Source of the DNA: Bog-473 sp036502025
GTDB taxonomy: Bacteria > Actinomycetota > Acidimicrobiia > Acidimicrobiales > RAAP-2
NCBI GenBank assembly: GCA_036502025.1
Contig: DASXZJ010000144.1
Coordinates: 1 to 64,000 of the forward strand
DNA length: 64,000 nt
Reading direction: 5' to 3'
The translations under genes were made by a program, and so were the position numbers. A model generated the notes under the pieces. The model made no database searches, was not told the origin of the DNA, and saw only the letters and a program-made list of their open reading frames with translations. Shown here piece by piece: positions 1-8,104 of this stretch (within the stretch, counting starts at the first letter, position 1; every line of letters starts with the position of its first letter).

Positions 1-114
1 AGGTACAAGACCCCGCGGCGGCCAGAGAAAGCTGGTTCCGTCTACTACCAGGGACGAGCCAGAGGTATCGCCTGAGGGTTCACTTGTCCCAGAAAATCTG
101 ACACATCACATGAG
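1..114. other. Window edge, no gene seen
   Basis: No coding frame or RNA gene is supported between the window edge and the tRNA. The only noticeable element is a 16-base stretch at 81-96 that recurs with one mismatch at 16699-16714. Confidence 0.5.
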
Positions 115-188
115 TGGGCGCTAGAGGACTCGAACCTCCGACCTCAGCCGTGTGAAGGCTGCGCTCTAACCAGCTGAGCTAAGCGCCC
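115..188 (-). tRNA. tRNA-Val (anticodon CAC)
   Basis: On the minus strand the sequence folds into a complete cloverleaf. The acceptor arm GGGCGCT (188-182) pairs with 122-116, and A at 115 is the discriminator base. The D arm contains GCTCAGCTGGTTAGAGC, the anticodon stem is CAGCC/GGCTG, and the T arm contains GGTTCGAGTCC. The seven-base anticodon loop TTCACAC (156-150) gives anticodon CAC at 154-152, which reads the Val codon GUG, a common codon in this high-GC DNA. The 3' CCA is not encoded. No integrase or duplicated tRNA 3' end lies nearby, so there is no sign that it serves as an attachment site here. Confidence 0.95.
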
Positions 189-366
189 GGGACGACGTCG
201 TCCTGCGGGTCCATAACCCTACCGCCTGGCCGAAAGGCGCTGGTCGGAGGCCTGCCGTCTCCGCCGAGTCGCCAGGTGCGGGTCCGGCGTGGCGCTCCCG
301 ACGCCGTCCGTGGCCCGGGCGGCTGATTTTGGGGACCCCCGAGGCGAGAACTACCCTGAGGCGGTC

Positions 367-1050
367 ATGGTGCCCTCCTCGAACGGTGATAGCAGCAAGC
401 CTCCGAAGCTGAGCGCCCGCCTGTCCGAAACCTTCCTCCGCCCAGCCAAGCCCAGGAACGAGCCGCCAGCGGATCCCGAACCGGATCGAATCCTCAGCCC
501 GAGCGAGCGCAAGGCCGCCATGGGCACCATCAATGCGGTGGAGGCCAAGTGGTCCAAGGGCGGCCTCATCCTCGCGGGGGCCCTGGCCATCTTCCTCCCC
601 GTCTACGTGAGCGCGTCGCACACCACGGGGAAGGCGGCCAACAAGACCATCTCCTCCATCTCCGTCACCAACCAGGCGCTGCTGCTCGGCGGCGTGGTCC
701 TCCTCTTCTGCCTGCTCGGGTTCATCGCGCTGCGGCGTCGCCGGCGCACCCTGTTGGTCTTCACCTTCTTCATCATCGGTTTTGCCTACACGCTGGTCTT
801 CCCGCCGCTCGGCTTCGCCCTCATCCTGCTCGGTGGCTGGCTGATGCTGCGGGCCTACCGCATCCAGAAGTACGGCACGGCCAACGCCAAGATGGCGGCC
901 CGGGAAGCGGCCACCCGCCCGCCGCGGCGCGAGCGCAAGGCGGCCGCCGCGGCGCCGCCCAAGCCGACCGGGTACAAGGCCCCGACCTCGAACAAGCGCT
1001 ACACCCCCAAGGCGCCAACCCGCAAGAAGATCGCCAAGCCCTCCGAGTAG
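367..1050 (+). CDS. Small membrane protein with basic tail, unknown function
   Basis: This 227-residue protein is not assigned to a named family. After about 60 polar, Pro-rich residues there are four hydrophobic segments (about 65-84, 104-122, 128-143 and 145-162), then a Lys/Arg/Ala/Pro-rich tail of about 60 residues with many positive charges. A cluster of five Arg (about 123-127) follows the second segment and suggests a cytoplasmic loop. The tail would lie in the cytoplasm and could bind nucleic acid or acidic phospholipid, which is inference. The ATG at 367 is chosen because the frame can be extended upstream to 289 only with low-quality, unconserved-looking sequence. The gene is followed after 14 bases by the convergent TetR gene. 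Confidence 0.65.
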   Translation: MVPSSNGDSSKPPKLSARLSETFLRPAKPRNEPPADPEPDRILSPSERKAAMGTINAVEAKWSKGGLILAGALAIFLPVYVSASHTTGKAANKTISSISVTNQALLLGGVVLLFCLLGFIALRRRRRTLLVFTFFIIGFAYTLVFPPLGFALILLGGWLMLRAYRIQKYGTANAKMAAREAATRPPRRERKAAAAAPPKPTGYKAPTSNKRYTPKAPTRKKIAKPSE

Positions 1051-1064
1051 GCCGGGCCGGCCTG

Positions 1065-1715
1065 TCAGGCCCCCCGCTCGTCGGAGGGGATGACCAGGGC
1101 CGAGCGCAGCAGTTGCAGGACATCGGTGCGCCGCCGCACCAGCGAGCGCGCCGTCGGCTCCTCGCCCAGCGCGCGCAGGACCTCGACCTCGGTGACGATG
1201 CCGATCACGGTGGAGTAGATGGCGAGCAGGAGCAGACGTGGGTCATGCCGACGCATCGTGCCGGCGTCCATCTCAGCCTCCAAGAAAGCCGACGCCCGCT
1301 GCACCAATGGCTCAAGGGCCAACGTCATCTGCGTCGCGGCCGGCGGCCCCAACCTCGATACTTCCCGCAGCAACCCGAGCAGTTGCGGCTGTCGCGCCGC
1401 CAGCCGGAAGACCGAGCGCACCACCGCCACCACGCGGTCCCACCCCTCCCCCGCCCCGGCCAGCGCCGTCTCGAGCGCGGCCGACAGGTCGGCGGCGCTG
1501 CGGGCGATGACCGCTTCGAGCACGGCGTCCTTGGAGGGGAACCAGTAGAGGATGCTCTGCTTGGTCAGCTCGAGCGTCTTGGCCAGCGCGTCGAGCGAGG
1601 TCGCCTCGTAGCCCCGCCCCGCGAAGGAGGCCAGCGCCGCATCGAGGATGCGGTCGCTCGTGGCGACGGCGGCCGGCGGGGCACCGGCGGCGCTGGGCGT
1701 GGGCGTCGTGGGCAC
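1065..1715 (-). CDS. TetR/AcrR family transcriptional regulator
   Basis: A 216-residue one-component repressor. The N-terminal helix-turn-helix is clear at about residues 20-65: 'RILDAALASFAGRGYEATSL' followed by 'LAKTLELTKQSILYWFPSKD', the classic TetR pattern with the Y-W-F-x-x-K-x recognition end. The C-terminal ligand domain is all helical and not informative about ligand. The start is GTG at 1715. The gene is divergent from the acyl reductase operon with only 46 bases between starts, and that gap holds repeated TGGTAGACA sequences. By family habit it probably represses that operon and itself and responds to an acyl-CoA or other lipid; this is inference. Confidence 0.9.
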   Translation of the reverse strand: MPTTPTPSAAGAPPAAVATSDRILDAALASFAGRGYEATSLDALAKTLELTKQSILYWFPSKDAVLEAVIARSAADLSAALETALAGAGEGWDRVVAVVRSVFRLAARQPQLLGLLREVSRLGPPAATQMTLALEPLVQRASAFLEAEMDAGTMRRHDPRLLLLAIYSTVIGIVTEVEVLRALGEEPTARSLVRRRTDVLQLLRSALVIPSDERGA

Positions 1716-1716
1716 T

Positions 1717-1755
1717 TACCAAATGGTAGACAGATTCGGGCGCGGATGGTAGACA
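1717..1755. promoter_or_regulatory. Probable TetR operator region in divergent promoter
   Basis: The 46-base gap between two divergent starts holds a perfect inverted repeat TACCA-AA-TGGTA (1717-1728) and a direct repeat ATGGTAGACA at 1723-1732 and 1746-1755, start to start 23 bases, about two helical turns. The second copy ends only 6 bases before the ATG at 1762. The arrangement suits a TetR dimer pair that blocks both promoters. Binding is inferred from position and symmetry. Confidence 0.5.
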
Positions 1756-1761
1756 ATTCCG

Positions 1762-4119
1762 ATGGCCATCGGCCGGGACCTCTCGCACAAGCGCTTCTTC
1801 ATCACCGGGGCCACGGGTTTTCTGGGCACTGCGCTGGTCGAACGCATCCTGCGCGGCATCCCCGACGCCGAGATCACGGTGCTGATCCGGCCCGGCCGGC
1901 GGACCGATGCGGCCGCCCGGCTGGCCCGTGAGGTCATCAAGAACGACTGCTTCGACCGCCTGCGGGGCGAGCTCGGCGAGGGGTTCGCCGGCGAGGTGGC
2001 CCGCCGGGTCCGCGCCGTGGCGGGCGACGTCGGGCAGGACGGCCTGGGGCTCGATAGCGACGGGCGCGCCGCCCTCGCCGCCGCCGACATCGTCATCCAC
2101 TCGGCCGCCACCGTCTCCTTCGACGCCCCCCTGACCCAGGCCGTCGAGATCAACCTGCTCGGCCCCTCCCGCGTCGGCGAGGCCGTGGCCGCCTCGGGCT
2201 CGGGCGCCCACCTCATCGCCGTCTCCACCGCCTACGTCGCCAGCACGCACCAGGGCGAGGCCAAGGAGGAGCTGCTCACCGAGAACCGGTTCACCCTCGA
2301 TGTGGACTGGGAGGAAGAGGTAACCGCCGCCCGTCGCCTGCGGGACGACCTGGCGGCGGAGTCACGCACGCCGGCCCGCCTCACCGCCTTCACCAAGAGC
2401 GCGCGGGCCGAGATCGGCGGGGCCGGCGAGCACCTGCTGGCCGCCCGGGCCGAGAAGGTCCGCGAGGAGTGGGTGCGCACCCAGCTCGTCGATGCCGGCA
2501 CGGCGCGGGCGCACTCGTTGGGCTGGCCCGACGCCTACCCGTTCACCAAGGCCATGGGCGAGCGCGCCCTGGTGCAGCAGTGGGCCGACCGGGTGCCGAT
2601 CACCTTCGTGCGGCCGTCGATCATCGAGTCGGCACTGGCCGAGCCGCGGCCCGGGTGGATCCGCGGCTTCCGCATGGCCGAGCCGATCATCGTGTCCTAC
2701 GCCCGCGGCCTGCTGCGCGAGTTCCCGGGCGTGCCCGAGGGCATCATCGACGTCATCCCGGTCGACCTGGTGGTCGCCGCCATCCTGGCCGTGGCGGCGC
2801 ACGGTCCCGAGCACCAGCCCGGCCACGGCCCGCCGTCGGTGTACCACGTGGCCTCGGGGGTGCGGAACCCGTTCCGCTACGGCCACCTGGTCGAGTTGAC
2901 GCAGGACTTCTTCAGCCGCCATCCGCTCTACGACGACCGGGGCCAGCCGATCAACGTGCCCGAGTGGTCGTTCCCCGGCCGGGGACGCGTGCAGCGCCAA
3001 CTGCGCCGGGCCGACCAGGCCATGACGGTGGTGGAGCGGCTGATCACCGCGCTGCCGGTGCGGGGAAAGCAGGCCGAGCTGGCGGCGCGGATCGAGGACC
3101 GGCACGCGCTGGCCAAGCGGGCGCTGGGCTACGTCGAGCTCTACGGCGCCTACACCGAGACCGACGCCCGCTACCGGGTCGACCGCCTCATCGCGCTGTG
3201 GGACACCTTCGATGCCGAGGACCACGAGGCGTTCTGCTTCGACCCCGGCGTGATCGACTGGGACTACTACGTGCACCAGATCCACCTGCCCTCGGTGCTC
3301 GAGCACACCCGGGTGCGCACCAAGGCCGGGAAGTCGGTGGTCGAGAAGCGCCCCGAGCGGGCCCGCAAGGCCATCCTCTCGCCCGACCGCCACCTGGCGG
3401 TGTTCGACCTGGAGCACACGCTGATGGCCTCCAACGTGGTCGACACCTACGCCTGGCTGGCCAGCCGCCACCTCTCGCCGGCCCGCCGGGCGCGGTTCGT
3501 GGCCGACCTCGTCCGCCAGGCGCCGTCGCTGCTGGCGCTCGACCGCCGCGACCGGGGTGACTTCCTGCGCTCCTTCTATCGTCGCTTCGAGGACGCGCCG
3601 CTGGCCCAGCTGCAGGCCGACTCGTGGGAGCTCTTCCACCAGCAACTGCTGACCAAGTCGTTCCCCGAGGGGTTCGCCCGCGTCCGGGCCCACCGGGCGC
3701 TCGGCCACCGCACCCTCCTGATCACCGGCGCGCTCGACTTCGTGATCGAACCGGTGCGCCCGCTCTTCGATGACATCGTGTGCGCCGCCATGGAGGAGCG
3801 CGGCGGGCGTCTCACCGGGCGCCTCACCACCCTCCCTCCCATCGGCGAGGCCCGGGCCCTGGTCCTGGCCGACTACGCCGAGGCGCACGACCTGTCGCTC
3901 GAGGAGTCGGTGGCCTACGCCGACTCGGCCAGCGACCTGGCCATGCTCGAGGCCGTCGGCTTCCCGGTCGCCGTCAACCCCGAGGCGCGCCTGGCCGCCA
4001 TCGCCCGCCGGCGGGGCTGGCACGTGGAGCACTGGTCCAAGGCCGAAGGCGGGTCGCACCGTCCGCTGCCGCTCGGGCGCTTCGACGTGAAGTCGCCCAA
4101 GGCGGTCATGGGCCGATGA
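1762..4119 (+). CDS. Fatty acyl-CoA reductase-like SDR fused to HAD-IB domain
   Basis: A 785-residue two-domain protein. The N-terminal extended SDR (NAD-binding 4, 'male sterility' type, as in fatty acyl-CoA reductases and mycobacterial AcrA1-like proteins) shows the nucleotide loop TGATGFLG (about 16-23) and the catalytic YPFTK (about 259-263). It would reduce a fatty acyl-CoA to the aldehyde or alcohol with NAD(P)H. From about residue 540 there is a HAD subfamily IB domain, with FDLEHT as motif I, LLITGA as motif II and YADSASDLAML as motif IV. Motif I reads D-x-E-x-T instead of D-x-D-x-T, and the motif III Lys is not obvious, so phosphatase activity is doubtful. It is the first gene of a four-gene operon and overlaps the next by ATGA. 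Confidence 0.88.
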   Translation: MAIGRDLSHKRFFITGATGFLGTALVERILRGIPDAEITVLIRPGRRTDAAARLAREVIKNDCFDRLRGELGEGFAGEVARRVRAVAGDVGQDGLGLDSDGRAALAAADIVIHSAATVSFDAPLTQAVEINLLGPSRVGEAVAASGSGAHLIAVSTAYVASTHQGEAKEELLTENRFTLDVDWEEEVTAARRLRDDLAAESRTPARLTAFTKSARAEIGGAGEHLLAARAEKVREEWVRTQLVDAGTARAHSLGWPDAYPFTKAMGERALVQQWADRVPITFVRPSIIESALAEPRPGWIRGFRMAEPIIVSYARGLLREFPGVPEGIIDVIPVDLVVAAILAVAAHGPEHQPGHGPPSVYHVASGVRNPFRYGHLVELTQDFFSRHPLYDDRGQPINVPEWSFPGRGRVQRQLRRADQAMTVVERLITALPVRGKQAELAARIEDRHALAKRALGYVELYGAYTETDARYRVDRLIALWDTFDAEDHEAFCFDPGVIDWDYYVHQIHLPSVLEHTRVRTKAGKSVVEKRPERARKAILSPDRHLAVFDLEHTLMASNVVDTYAWLASRHLSPARRARFVADLVRQAPSLLALDRRDRGDFLRSFYRRFEDAPLAQLQADSWELFHQQLLTKSFPEGFARVRAHRALGHRTLLITGALDFVIEPVRPLFDDIVCAAMEERGGRLTGRLTTLPPIGEARALVLADYAEAHDLSLEESVAYADSASDLAMLEAVGFPVAVNPEARLAAIARRRGWHVEHWSKAEGGSHRPLPLGRFDVKSPKAVMGR

Positions 4120-5468
4120 GCACGCTCCTCTTCGAACGCTCGCTCCCCCGCTTCGCCGCCGCCCGGGTGGCCTCGGCCTTCGGGTCGGGTCGCGGGGCCG
4201 GCGTCGGTCCCCTTCGGCTGGTCGAGCACGACGCGCCGTCGTTGCCGGGCGAGGGCTGGGTCCACGTCGAACCGCTCCTCTCGGGCATCTGCGGCTCGGA
4301 CCTGGCCACGCTCGATGGCCGCAGCTCGCGCTATTTCGAGGACATCGTCTCCTTCCCCTTCGTCCCCGGCCACGAGGTGGTCGGCCTGCTCTCCGACGAG
4401 GCGACGGCAGCCGACGGGGGCACGCTGACCGCCGGCACCCGCGTGGTGCTCCAACCGGTGCTCGGCTGTGCCGCCCGGGGTCTCTCGCCGCTGTGCCCGG
4501 CCTGCGGGCACGGCCACGTGGGGAACTGCGGGCAGCTCGCCTTCGGCCACATCCGGCCCGGACTCCAGACCGGCTTCTGCGCCGACACGGGCGGCGGGTG
4601 GTCGTCGAGCGGGTTGGTGGCGCACTCGAGCCAGCTCTTCGCCGTGCCCGAGGGGTTCAGCGACGCCGACGCCGTCACCGTCGAACCGGTGGCCTGTGCG
4701 GTGCACGCCGTGCTCGGCGCCGGCATCGCCGACGGCGACGTGGTAGCCATCCTCGGCGCCGGGACGCTGGGCCTGACGGTGACCGCCGCGCTGTCCCACC
4801 TGGCTGCCTCCGGGCGCGGTCCCGCCCCCCGCGTGGTGCTGGCCGGAGCCAAGTACGCCCACCAGCAGCAGCTGGCCCGGGAACTCGGAGCCACCGAGGC
4901 CCTGCCTCCCGACCAGCTGGCCCGCGCCGTGCGGCGCCACAGCCACTCGCTGTCCTTCGGCGGCGCGTCCGGCGAGACGGCGACGCTCACCGGCGGGGCC
5001 GACGTCGTGATGGACTGCGTGGGGAGCGCCGAGTCGATCGCCCAGAGCCTGGCCATGGTCCGCCCCCGCGGCACGGTGGCGCTGGTCGGCATGCCCGGCA
5101 AGGTGACGGTCGACCTGGCGCCGCTGTGGCACCGCGAGGTCCGCCTGGCCGGCGCGTATGCCTATGGCACCGAGTCGATTCCGTCCAACGGGTCGGGTCC
5201 TGGTCCGTCCGGCGGATCGGTGTCTGCCGCCGAAGCCGGGTCGAAGAATCGCGCAGTGTCATCCACTTCTTCCAAGGCAACGGCGCGCTCGGAAGTGACC
5301 ACGTTCGACCTCGCCTTCGAAGTGGTGGCCGCGCTGGGCACCGGGCGTCTGGTGTCGGCCACCTACCCGCTCGCCCGTTTCGAGGACGCCGTGGCGCACG
5401 CCGGCGCGGCGGGACGGCGCGGGTCCGTCAAGATCGCCTTCGACATCACGAAAGGACCCACGCGATGA
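4116..5468 (+). CDS. Zinc-dependent alcohol dehydrogenase (MDR family)
   Basis: A 450-residue medium-chain dehydrogenase/reductase. The catalytic zinc site is visible as GICGSD (Cys59) and GHEVVG, and a structural zinc site as CPAC followed by GHVGNC. The Rossmann loop is AILGAGTLG. It probably interconverts an alcohol and aldehyde with NAD(P), here plausibly the product of the preceding acyl reductase. An unusual Ser/Gly/Ala-rich insertion of about 40 residues (about 353-395, DNA 5172-5300) sits late in the protein and makes it about 80-100 residues longer than typical members. The ATG overlaps the preceding stop by 4 bases, and its own stop overlaps the next ATG by 4 bases, so translation is probably coupled. 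Confidence 0.88.
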   Translation: MSTLLFERSLPRFAAARVASAFGSGRGAGVGPLRLVEHDAPSLPGEGWVHVEPLLSGICGSDLATLDGRSSRYFEDIVSFPFVPGHEVVGLLSDEATAADGGTLTAGTRVVLQPVLGCAARGLSPLCPACGHGHVGNCGQLAFGHIRPGLQTGFCADTGGGWSSSGLVAHSSQLFAVPEGFSDADAVTVEPVACAVHAVLGAGIADGDVVAILGAGTLGLTVTAALSHLAASGRGPAPRVVLAGAKYAHQQQLARELGATEALPPDQLARAVRRHSHSLSFGGASGETATLTGGADVVMDCVGSAESIAQSLAMVRPRGTVALVGMPGKVTVDLAPLWHREVRLAGAYAYGTESIPSNGSGPGPSGGSVSAAEAGSKNRAVSSTSSKATARSEVTTFDLAFEVVAALGTGRLVSATYPLARFEDAVAHAGAAGRRGSVKIAFDITKGPTR

Positions 5469-7054
5469 GCCGCCGTCCCGGTTTCGTCCTCGAGGTGGAC
5501 AAGTCCACCCCGCCGACCCTCTTCTGGAACGGTGAGGGCTTCACGCTCGAGACGCTGCCCGAGGGCAGCCGGGTGCTCTACGCGCCCGAGCCGATCAAGG
5601 CGCTCGACGATCCCTATGGCGCCATCCGTCACGCGCTGCTGCACCCGCTCGGTGATCGCGACCCGTTGCCCGCGCTGCTCACGGCGGGGATGAAGCTGAC
5701 CATCTGCTTCGACGACATTTCGCTGCCGCTGCCGCCGATGGAGGCGCCCGATGTGCGACAGATGGTGATCGAGACCGTCTTGGACATGGCGGCGGAGGCG
5801 GGGGTCGACGACGTGGTGTTGGTGGCGGCGCTGGCGCTGCACCGGCGCATGACCGAGGCCGAGCTCCGTCACGCGTTGGGCGACCGCATCTACGACGCCT
5901 TCGCGCCCCACGGGCTGTTGACCCAGCACGACGCCGAGGATCCCGACAACCTCATCTGGCTGGGCGCGACCGATACGGGCGAGGACATCGAGATCAACAA
6001 GCGGGCGGCCACCTCGGACCTGCTCGTCTACGTGAACATCAACCTGGTCGCCATGGACGGCGGGCACAAGAGCGTGGCCACCGGACTGGCCTCGTACCGG
6101 TCGCTGCGGCACCACCACAACCCCCAGACCATGCAGCACTCCAAGTCGTTCATGGACGCGCCGTCCTCGGAGCTGCACTCCTCGAACTGGCGCATGGGAC
6201 GCTTCATCGCCGAGGCCGGAGTGAAGATCTTCCAGATCGAGACCACCCTCAACACCGACACCTTCCCGTCGTCGTTCGCCTTCCTGCAAAAGCGCGAGTG
6301 GGAATGGACCTTGCGGGACCGTGCCACGTACGCCGCGACGTCGGGGGCTTTGGGGAAGGTGCCGCCGCGCCTGGCCCGGCAGATCTTCCACTCCATCGAA
6401 TCGCCGCACGCCATGACCTCGGTCCAGGCCGGCGAGGTCGAGGCCGTCCACGCCGTCACGACGGAGAACGTGTGGACGCAGCAGGGCATCGATGTGGAGG
6501 GGCAGACCGACATCCTGACCATGGGGCTCCCCTACATCTGCCCGTACAACGTCAACTCCATCATGAACCCGATCCTGGTGGCGTGCCTGGGGCTCGGGTA
6601 CTTCTTCAACATGTATCGAGGGCGGCCGCTGGTGCGTGAAGGGGGCGTCCTCATCCTGCGGCACCCGACCCGCCCGGAGTTCCACCCGGGCCACCACCCG
6701 AGCTACATCGACTTCTACGAGCAGGTGTTGACCCAGACGGTCGACCCGGTGCGCATGTCCAAGGAGTTCGAGGAGTCCTTCGCCACCGACCCGTGGTACG
6801 TCCACCTCTACCGCACGGGGCACGCCTACCACGGCGTCCACCCGTTCTACATGTGGTACTGGTGCGCGCACGCCTTGCAGCATCTGGGGCGGGTGATCGT
6901 GGTCGGGGGCGACCCCAAGGCGGTGCGCCGGCTGGGGTTCTCGCCGGCTTCCTCGCTCAACGACGCGCTGGAGATCGCGTCCGACGTGGTCGGGCCTTCG
7001 GCGACGCTGACCCACCTGCACACTCCCCCCTTGATGATGTCGGACGTGCACTGA
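5465..7054 (+). CDS. LarA-like (DUF2088, lactate racemase N-domain) protein
   Basis: A 529-residue relative of lactate racemase LarA, whose family uses a nickel-pincer nucleotide to move a hydride at a 2-hydroxy carbon. Family marks are FDDISLPLP in place of the usual D-D-x-T-R-P, LHRRMTEAEL matching the H-R-x-M-T-x-x-E segment with the catalytic His, and GGHKSVATGLAS near the usual Lys loop. It is about 100 residues longer than LarA, with an extra Trp/Tyr/His-rich C-terminal region. The D-x-x-R site is altered (S-L), so a lactate substrate is unlikely. No larB, larC or larE maturation gene is in the window. Its place between an alcohol dehydrogenase and an acyltransferase suggests a hydroxy-lipid or related substrate (inference). 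Confidence 0.75.
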   Translation: MSRRPGFVLEVDKSTPPTLFWNGEGFTLETLPEGSRVLYAPEPIKALDDPYGAIRHALLHPLGDRDPLPALLTAGMKLTICFDDISLPLPPMEAPDVRQMVIETVLDMAAEAGVDDVVLVAALALHRRMTEAELRHALGDRIYDAFAPHGLLTQHDAEDPDNLIWLGATDTGEDIEINKRAATSDLLVYVNINLVAMDGGHKSVATGLASYRSLRHHHNPQTMQHSKSFMDAPSSELHSSNWRMGRFIAEAGVKIFQIETTLNTDTFPSSFAFLQKREWEWTLRDRATYAATSGALGKVPPRLARQIFHSIESPHAMTSVQAGEVEAVHAVTTENVWTQQGIDVEGQTDILTMGLPYICPYNVNSIMNPILVACLGLGYFFNMYRGRPLVREGGVLILRHPTRPEFHPGHHPSYIDFYEQVLTQTVDPVRMSKEFEESFATDPWYVHLYRTGHAYHGVHPFYMWYWCAHALQHLGRVIVVGGDPKAVRRLGFSPASSLNDALEIASDVVGPSATLTHLHTPPLMMSDVH

Positions 7055-7070
7055 TGGGGCGGCTGTCCTG

Positions 7071-8069
7071 ATGGCCGGTTCGGTCGGCGAGCAGGCGCAG
7101 CGGCTGCTCGGCCGCGCCCGTTCGGTGCGCTTCCCCCTGGCCGCGCCCTCCTGGCCGGCCACGGTCGGCCGGCCCGATCCCGAGCGCAAGGTCGGTCTCG
7201 ACTACGACCATGAGTGGTCGAGGCGATACCCGGTGCGGCTGGCCCGCGCCGTGGTGATGGACAACGTGACCCGTCCGGCGGCCCGCCTGCTGGCGCCGGC
7301 CACGGTGCGCGGCCTGGAACACCTGCACAACATGGACGGGCCGGTGATCTTCGCGGCCAATCACGCCAGCCACATGGACACGCCGCTGCTGCTCACCACC
7401 CTGCCGGTCGAGTTCCGGCACCACACCGTGGTGGCCGCCGCCTCGGACTACTTCTTCGACCGCACCTGGAAGTCGGTGCTGTGGTCGTTCGCCCTGGCCG
7501 CCATCCCGATCGAGCGCAGCAAGGTCAACCGCCGCTCCGGCGACACGGCGGCCGAGCTCATCGAGGACGGCTGGAACCTGGTCATCTTCCCCGAGGGCGG
7601 TCGCTCGCCCGATGGCTGGACCCAGGCCTTCACCGGTGGAGCGGCCTACCTGGCCCGGCGGACCGGGCGACCGGTGGTGCCGGTGTACCTGCACGGGACG
7701 CGGCACGTCCTGCCCAAGACGCCCGAGGCAGGGGCCCGGGCGCCCGGCGGATCGGGCACCGAGTCCCGGCGGGGCGGGCGGCTGCGGCGCTCCCCCATCT
7801 CGGTCTTGTTCGGCGCGCCGCTCACCCCCGACGAGGGGGAGAGCACCAACCGCTTCTCCGCTCGGGTCGAGGCCGCGGTGGCGACGCTGGCCCGCGAGGT
7901 GCACAGCGACTGGTGGCGGGCCCGGCGGGCGGTGAGCGCGGCCGACCCGGTCGAGGGCGCCGAGTCGTCGCATCGCGGCCCCGACGCCCCGGCCTGGCGC
8001 CGGGCCTGGGCGCTCGACGCCGCGCCCGAGCGCGGGCGCGGGCGGCGCAACCGGGCCTGGCCCGAATAG
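7071..8069 (+). CDS. PlsC-type lysophospholipid acyltransferase
   Basis: A 332-residue acyltransferase of the glycerolipid (LPLAT) family. It has the catalytic H-x4-D motif as NHASHMD (about residue 101), and the substrate-binding FPEGGRSPDG motif about 75 residues later. The family transfers an acyl chain from acyl-CoA or acyl-ACP to a lysophosphatidic acid or similar hydroxyl at the inner membrane face. The C-terminal 60 residues are Arg/Ala-rich and look disordered. It is the last gene of the acyl reductase operon and starts 16 bases after the LarA-like gene. Together the four genes could make a fatty alcohol or hydroxylated chain and place it on a glycerolipid; this is inference from family roles and order. 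Confidence 0.85.
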   Translation: MAGSVGEQAQRLLGRARSVRFPLAAPSWPATVGRPDPERKVGLDYDHEWSRRYPVRLARAVVMDNVTRPAARLLAPATVRGLEHLHNMDGPVIFAANHASHMDTPLLLTTLPVEFRHHTVVAAASDYFFDRTWKSVLWSFALAAIPIERSKVNRRSGDTAAELIEDGWNLVIFPEGGRSPDGWTQAFTGGAAYLARRTGRPVVPVYLHGTRHVLPKTPEAGARAPGGSGTESRRGGRLRRSPISVLFGAPLTPDEGESTNRFSARVEAAVATLAREVHSDWWRARRAVSAADPVEGAESSHRGPDAPAWRRAWALDAAPERGRGRRNRAWPE

Positions 8070-8104
8070 GGGTCGGGCCCCGCGACCGCCTATCGCCCTA
8101 GCCC

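Noticed and set aside
115..188. tRNA-Val as integration site of a mobile element
   Set aside because: No integrase, no repeat of the tRNA 3' end and no change in gene type was seen to the right; the left side is cut by the window.
2362..4059. Long antisense frame opposite the acyl reductase fusion (minus strand)
   Set aside because: High third-position GC opens long frames on the opposite strand. The translation is low in hydrophobic pattern and has no family motif, while the plus-strand frame has clear SDR and HAD motifs. The same holds for 5363-7189 (minus) and 32038-33453 (minus, a shifted frame of the Liv gene).
5465..7054. Annotation as lactate racemase
   Set aside because: Only the fold is supported. 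The D-x-x-R motif is changed, the protein is much longer and maturation genes are missing, so naming a lactate activity would overreach.
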